Part shown: positions 60,091 to 64,000 of the stretch, in pieces
Layout of the letters: each line of letters begins with the position of its first letter
Position numbering within the stretch: position 1 is the stretch's first letter
Assembly (NCBI GenBank): GCA_963781955.1
Contig: CAWAHU010000002.1
Location: 248,001-312,000, forward strand
Length of the DNA: 64,000 nucleotides
Reading direction: 5' to 3'
From: Bog-473 sp963781955
Lineage (GTDB): Bacteria > Actinomycetota > Acidimicrobiia > Acidimicrobiales > RAAP-2
Made by a program: the position numbers and the translations under genes
The notes under the pieces: generated by a model
Databases searched by the model: none
The model's input: the letters and a program-made list of their open reading frames with translations, nothing else
Told to the model about the DNA's origin: nothing

Positions 60091-62151
60091 CCATGCCCGC
60101 CACCCGCCAGGCACGGACGCTCCCGCTGCGGACCTCTGCCGTCTACGTCGCCCTCGGCACCGGGACCTCGCGGGTCACCGGCCTCCTGCGCTTCGTCGCG
60201 CTGGCCTGGGCGCTCGGGCAGACGCCGTTGGCCGACTCCTACAACCTCGCCAACACGACGCCCAACATGCTCTACGACGTCGTGCTCGGCGGCGTCCTGT
60301 CCGCCACCTTCATCCCCGTCTTCGTGGACCGCCTGGCGAACAAGCCCGAGCGCGAGGCGTACGAGTCGATTTCCTCCGTCCTCACCGTGTCGGTGATCGT
60401 GCTCGGCGCCACCACCCTGGCCGCGCTCGTCGCCGCACCCTGGATCATCGACGCGCTCACCGCGCTCGACACCCACGCCCATGGGGGCCACCTCCAGGCG
60501 GTCCTGCTCGAGCGCCGCGTGGCCACCGGGTTCCTACGTTGGTTCGTGGTCCAGATCGCCGCATACGGGTTCTTCGCCCTGGGCGCCGCACTGCTCAACA
60601 CCCGACGGCGCTTCGTGGCCGTGGCGTGGGCGCCCATCGTCAACAACCTGGTCTGCATCGCGATCCTCATCTGGTTCGGGCTCTGGGCCGGCCACAGCTC
60701 GTCGCTGGCCACGGTCGAGGCGCACCGCACCCAACTCATCCTCCTGGGCTTGGGCACCTCGCTCGGCGTCGTCCTCCAAGGTGTCGCCCTGGTGCCCAGC
60801 CTGATTCAGTCGGACTGGCACCAGCTCCGCTGGCGCTGGAACCCGCACGACGAGGCCATGCGGGCCATCGTGCGCCTCGGCGGCTGGACCTTCGGCTTCG
60901 TCGTGGCCAACCAGGTGGCGCTCTTCGTCGTGACGGTGCTGGCCGGCAGCGTGCCGGGGCCCGACCCGGTCTCGTCGTACACATACGCCTACGCATTCTT
61001 CCAACTCCCCTACGGCGTCGTCGCCGTCACCATCATGTCGGTCGTCACCCCCGACTTGGCCGAGAAGTGGTCCACCGGGAAGAAAGGACCCTTCCTGCAC
61101 CGCACCACGGGTGGACTGCGCGCCGTCCTCGCCCTCATCATCCCGTCCGCGGTCGGGATCCTGCTGCTCGCCCGTCCGACCGTGGCGCTCCTGCTGGGCA
61201 TCGGACACAGCACGCCGGCGGAGACGGCCACCACCGGTGCCGCGCTGGCCATGTTCGCCCTCGGACTGCCCGGCTTCAGCGCGTACCTCTACCTGGTGCG
61301 CGTCCTGCAATCGATGCAGCGCACGAAGGTTGCCTTCTATCTGTACCTGGTCGAGAACGTGATCAACATCACTCTGGCCGTGGTGCTGGTGCGACCGCTC
61401 GGTGTGCGGGGGCTCGCTCTCTCCCTCTCGATCTCCTACACGGTGGCCGCATTCCTCGCCCTGGCCGTCTTCCGCCAGTGGTTCGGCCGCCTGGCGGACC
61501 CAGAGACGTGGTCACCGCTGCGGCGAGTGACGTTGGCATGCATCCCCATGGCCGTCGCCGTTCTCGTCGTGTCGAACCTGTCGGGCTCGACCAGCACCCT
61601 CGCCCTCCTCTTCCGCGTCGGTGGCGCGGTCGTCGCCGGTGTCCTCACCTTCGGCGCCGCGGTGATCTGGCTCGGACGGCGCCATGCCCTCCGACGGCAC
61701 ACGCCCGGGCCTCCACCGTCCGGCATCGGCCCGCGCCCGGGCCTCTTCGGTCCGTTCACCCTGCTCGGCGACTCGCGCGCCGGCAGCGCGACCCCTGGCG
61801 TCCTCGAACGGAACGCCGGCGAGCGCGAGGACGACGGGGACGGGGGCGACGGGGGCGACGGGGACCGGGGCGGGGGCGGGGTGCCCCCCGAGGGCGACGG
61901 TTCCGGCGACAGTTCGGCGGCCCGCCCGGGCGTGACGCCCGCGCGGAGTCCGAGGCGGAGCCGGTGCCAGAATCAGCGGAGGAGCCCGGGGCGAGCCGGT
62001 GCCAGAATCAGCGGAGGAGCCCGGGGCGGAGCCGGAGGACCAGCCGGTCCAGGTCGGGACCGTCCGCCTCATCAGCTCGTACCGCGCCGAGTCGACTGCC
62101 GGGCCGGCGGTCCCTCCCCCGGAACCCGACGGGCCCGCGCCGGTCGCCTGA
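60087..62151 (+). CDS. murJ: Lipid II flippase MurJ/MviN, with frame errors in the tail
   Basis: The membrane part (residues 1 to about 530, 14 helices) is intact: TSRVTGLLRFVALAWALG, NLANTTPNMLYDVVLGGVLSATF (motif in part), and YGVVAVTIMSVVTPDLAEK. MurJ flips lipid II for peptidoglycan synthesis. The cytoplasmic tail is acidic and repetitive. As read, the frame would run on through the next gene. Inserting one G near 61935 and one near 61993 gives a tail of EPVPESAEEPGA repeats that stops at 62151, about 688 residues in total. GTG 60087 overlaps the previous stop; ATG 60093 is an alternative. Confidence 0.88.
61958..62028 (+). repeat. 36-bp direct repeat in the murJ tail, second copy one base short
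   Basis: The unit GAGCCGGTGCCAGAATCAGC and the 16 bases after it occur at 61958-61993 and again at 61994-62028, where the first G is missing. Restoring it keeps the EPVPESAEEPGA frame. Confidence 0.7.
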
Positions 62152-62193
62152 CGGCTGCACGCTCCGGTCTGGTCGCTGCCCGGAACGGAGTGG

Positions 62194-62199
62194 CAGACT
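62194..62199 (+). promoter_or_regulatory. Leaderless -10 element CAGACT (degV)
   Basis: CAGACT is followed by six bases (CCCTGG) and GTG 62206. It is a weaker match than the TANNNT elements. Confidence 0.35.
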
Positions 62200-62205
62200 C
62201 CCTGG

Positions 62206-63066
62206 GTGCCCGGCGTCCACATCGTGACCGACAGTGCCTGCGACCTGACCGACCAGCTCGTCAAGGAGCACAACGTCACCGTCGTGCCTCTGACCATCCG
62301 CTTCGGCTCCGAGGAGCTCGAGGACCGGACGCAGCTCACCTCGGCCGAGTTCTGGGAGCGCTGCCGCGGCAAGGGGGCCCTGCCCGAGACGGCGGCGCCT
62401 GCCCCTGGCGCCTTCCTCGCCGCCTACGAGCGGGCCGCCGAGGCAGGTGCCGACGCGGTGCTGTGCCTGACCATCTCCTCGAAGCTCTCGGCCACCTACG
62501 CTTCGGCGCGCACCGCGGCCGAGTCGTGCGCCTCCGTGCCGGTGCGCGTGATCGACACATGTTCGGTCACCATGGGCCAGGGTCTGCTGGTCATCGCTGC
62601 TGCCGAGGAAGCAGCAGCGGGCGCGTCCCTCGACGCGCTGATCAGCGCCACCGAGGACCGGATCTCGCGCTCGCGCCTCTACGGAGTGATCGGCGGCCTC
62701 GAGCACCTCCAGCGGGGAGGGCGCATCGGAGGTGCCCGTGCACTGGTCGGCTCGTTGCTCAACATCAAGCCGGTGATCCAGGTCAAGGACGGCGAGGTGG
62801 CCGAGGAGTCCAAGCAGCGGACTCGGGCCCGTGCGCTCGCCTACCTGACCGACCGGGTGAGCGAGGACACCCCGCTGGAGCGCATCGCCGTGGCCGAGGG
62901 TGCGTGCGACGACTTCCCCGACGTGCTGTCCCGGCTCGAGAGCATCCCGGTCGAACACCCGCTGCTGACCGCCGAGCTGGGCCCGGTGGTGGGCACCCAC
63001 GCCGGTCCCCAAACCGTGGGCGTCGCGTACATCGTCTCTGCCGAGGCGGCGGGGACCGCCGGGTAG
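62206..63066 (+). CDS. DegV family fatty-acid-binding protein
   Basis: 286 residues. HIVTDSACDLTDQLVKEHNVTVVPL, SKLSATYASARTAA, VIDTCSVTMGQGLLV and LEHLQRGGRIGG, then LLNIKPVIQVKDGEV, are the full DegV/FakB pattern. FakB-type members present fatty acids to a kinase; no FakA is in the window. In mycobacteria sigM occupies this place between murJ and trxB. The TAG stop forms the first three bases of the next gene's -10 hexamer. Confidence 0.93.
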   Translation: MPGVHIVTDSACDLTDQLVKEHNVTVVPLTIRFGSEELEDRTQLTSAEFWERCRGKGALPETAAPAPGAFLAAYERAAEAGADAVLCLTISSKLSATYASARTAAESCASVPVRVIDTCSVTMGQGLLVIAAAEEAAAGASLDALISATEDRISRSRLYGVIGGLEHLQRGGRIGGARALVGSLLNIKPVIQVKDGEVAEESKQRTRARALAYLTDRVSEDTPLERIAVAEGACDDFPDVLSRLESIPVEHPLLTAELGPVVGTHAGPQTVGVAYIVSAEAAGTAG

Positions 63067-63069
63067 TCT
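63064..63069 (+). promoter_or_regulatory. Leaderless -10 element TAGTCT overlapping the degV stop
   Basis: TAGTCT begins with the degV stop codon TAG and is followed by six bases and the GTG at 63076. Confidence 0.5.
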
Positions 63070-63075
63070 CTCGCC

Positions 63076-63378
63076 GTGGCCGAGAACGAACTGGGAGACG
63101 TGCTGTCGGACCGTGCCCTCGACGCGGTCGACACCGTGGTGGCCACCGTCAACGACAAGGCCATACGGCCCGCCATCGTGGCCGCCCGCGGCATCGTCTT
63201 CGGCGTGGTCATCGCGGTCGTCGCCATCACCACGGTGGTGCTGTTCTGCGTCGGCTTCATCCGCGTGACCACCATCGCCGGCCACCGGATCTGGGCCTCT
63301 TACATCGTCCTCGGACTGATCCTCAGTGCCGTGGGCGCACTGCTCTACTCGCGGCGCGGCCTGCCACCGGATGCCTGA
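63076..63378 (+). CDS. Small membrane protein, two helices
   Basis: 100 residues. An amphipathic start (AENELGDVLSDRALDAVDTVVATVNDK, read in part) precedes two helices, IVFGVVIAVVAITTVVLFCVG and SYIVLGLILSAVGALLYS, with a short loop between. It resembles small actinobacterial proteins of the ABC-type 'phage holin/DUF' sort but I cannot name a family. It overlaps trxB by eight bases, so it is cotranscribed with it. Confidence 0.75.
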   Translation: MAENELGDVLSDRALDAVDTVVATVNDKAIRPAIVAARGIVFGVVIAVVAITTVVLFCVGFIRVTTIAGHRIWASYIVLGLILSAVGALLYSRRGLPPDA

Positions 63379-64000
63379 GCGCCGCAAGGTCGTGGTCGTC
63401 GGCAGCGGGCCGGCGGGGCTCACGGCCGCCCTCTACGCGGCGCGGGCCCAGCTGTCGCCCCTGGTCATCGAGGGTGAACCCTCCTCGACCAGCGACCAGC
63501 CGGGCGGCCAGCTGATGCTCACCACCGACGTCGAGAACTACCCGGGCTTCGTCGACGGGATCACCGGGCCTGAGCTGATGGGCATCATGCGGGCCCAGGC
63601 GCTCCGCTTCGAGGCAGAGCTGCGCACCGGCAAGGTGAGCCGGCTCGACCTGTCGGCGTGGCCGTTCCCGCTCTGGGTGGGCGACCCCGGTGGGGCGGAG
63701 CCCACGGTGCTCGCCGACTCGCTCATTGTCGCGACCGGGGCCCGTTCGCTCATGCTGGGGGTGCCCAACGAGGACCGCCTGCTCGGCTACGGCGTCTCGA
63801 CCTGCGCCACGTGTGACGGCTTCTTCTTCCGGGAGCACCACATCGCCGTCGCCGGAGGCGGCGACTCCGCCATGGAGGAGGCCCTGTTCCTCACGCGCTT
63901 CGCCTCCAAGGTCACGATCGTCCACCGCCGCGACGAGCTACGGGCCTCGAAGATCATGCAGGAGCGGGCGTTCGCCAACCCCAAGATCGAATTCGCCTGG
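63371..64000 (+). CDS. trxB: Thioredoxin-disulfide reductase, N-terminal 210 codons
   Basis: The gene is cut by the window end. FAD motif VVVVGSGPAGLTAALYAARA, GGQLMLTTDVENYPGF, IVATGARSLMLG, redox-active Cys145/Cys148 in STCATCDGFFF and the NADPH motif VAGGGDSAMEEALFL are all present. It reduces thioredoxin, which in turn can serve the peroxiredoxin at 27389. In mycobacteria trxB2-trxC lies close to the parAB/oriC region. Confidence 0.96.
   Translation, partial: MPERRKVVVVGSGPAGLTAALYAARAQLSPLVIEGEPSSTSDQPGGQLMLTTDVENYPGFVDGITGPELMGIMRAQALRFEAELRTGKVSRLDLSAWPFPLWVGDPGGAEPTVLADSLIVATGARSLMLGVPNEDRLLGYGVSTCATCDGFFFREHHIAVAGGGDSAMEEALFLTRFASKVTIVHRRDELRASKIMQERAFANPKIEFAW

Noticed and set aside
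62151..63515. Continuation of the murJ frame through degV and into trxB
   Set aside because: After about 61935 the frame loses all family resemblance and reads out of phase through degV and a small membrane gene; a frame error in the tail explains it.

Overview
The window is about 70% G+C and densely coded on both strands. It looks like a chromosomal segment of an actinobacterium, most plausibly an Acidimicrobiia-type lineage. The evidence is the gene content (myo-inositol-phosphate synthase, LLM-type oxidoreductase, WS/DGAT acyltransferases, DUF5318, DUF6049) and a gene order matching blocks that flank the replication origin in mycobacteria. No rRNA, tRNA, CRISPR array, transposase, integrase or phage gene was seen.

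Layout. 1-8.8 kb: an amidohydrolase fragment, a double-domain CaiB/BaiF CoA-transferase, a DUF167 protein, a polytopic membrane protein, a secreted CocE/NonD-type hydrolase broken by a frameshift, an LLM oxidoreductase and a two-gene leaderless mini-operon. 8.8-12.1 kb: a MacB/FtsX-like exporter (permease and ATPase). 12.2-19.1 kb: a branched-chain-amino-acid (LIV) type importer condensed into three polypeptides: LivH-LivM, MFS-LivF-LivG and a binding protein. 19.4-21.5 kb: a NarL-type two-component pair. 21.5-26.2 kb: a protein with a COQ4-like metal motif, a patatin, a frameshifted WS/DGAT, DUF2505 and a PNPOx-like protein. 26.6-31.2 kb: an OmpR-type regulator, peroxiredoxin, SDR, MFS exporter and PIG-L deacetylase. 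31.4-35 kb: an Rrf2 regulator, then a DNA-repair operon of LigD-type polymerase, HhH-PHP protein and LigC-type ligase. 35-39.5 kb: a second patatin/WS-DGAT pair, a class II aldolase and an amidohydrolase.

39.6-43.8 kb holds the most unusual locus, an orphan methylamine-utilisation-like cluster. It has a MauD-like thioredoxin, an unknown protein, a MauE-like protein, a Tat-exported MauA-like protein with 28 cysteines fused to 42-residue repeats, and a CcdA-like membrane protein. No MauB heavy chain or MauG is present. 43.9-48.9 kb: two secreted YxWYxxD-type proteins sharing a C-terminal GGVSF tail, a fatty acid hydroxylase-like protein, DoxX, an isoprenylcysteine-methyltransferase-like protein, and an ECF sigma/zinc anti-sigma pair.

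49-64 kb is core chromosome: dnaB, rplI, rpsR (with a long repetitive tail), ssb, rpsF, panB, DUF5318, padR, ino1, a CMD-family protein, pcnA, a DUF6049 protein, murJ, degV, a small membrane protein and trxB (cut by the window end). In Mycobacterium tuberculosis these genes form two blocks on either side of oriC; here they are adjacent.

Two general observations. Many starts lie 6-8 nt downstream of a TANNNT or CANNNT hexamer, indicating leaderless transcripts. Five single-base indels interrupt otherwise intact genes, which suggests consensus errors in the assembly as much as gene decay.
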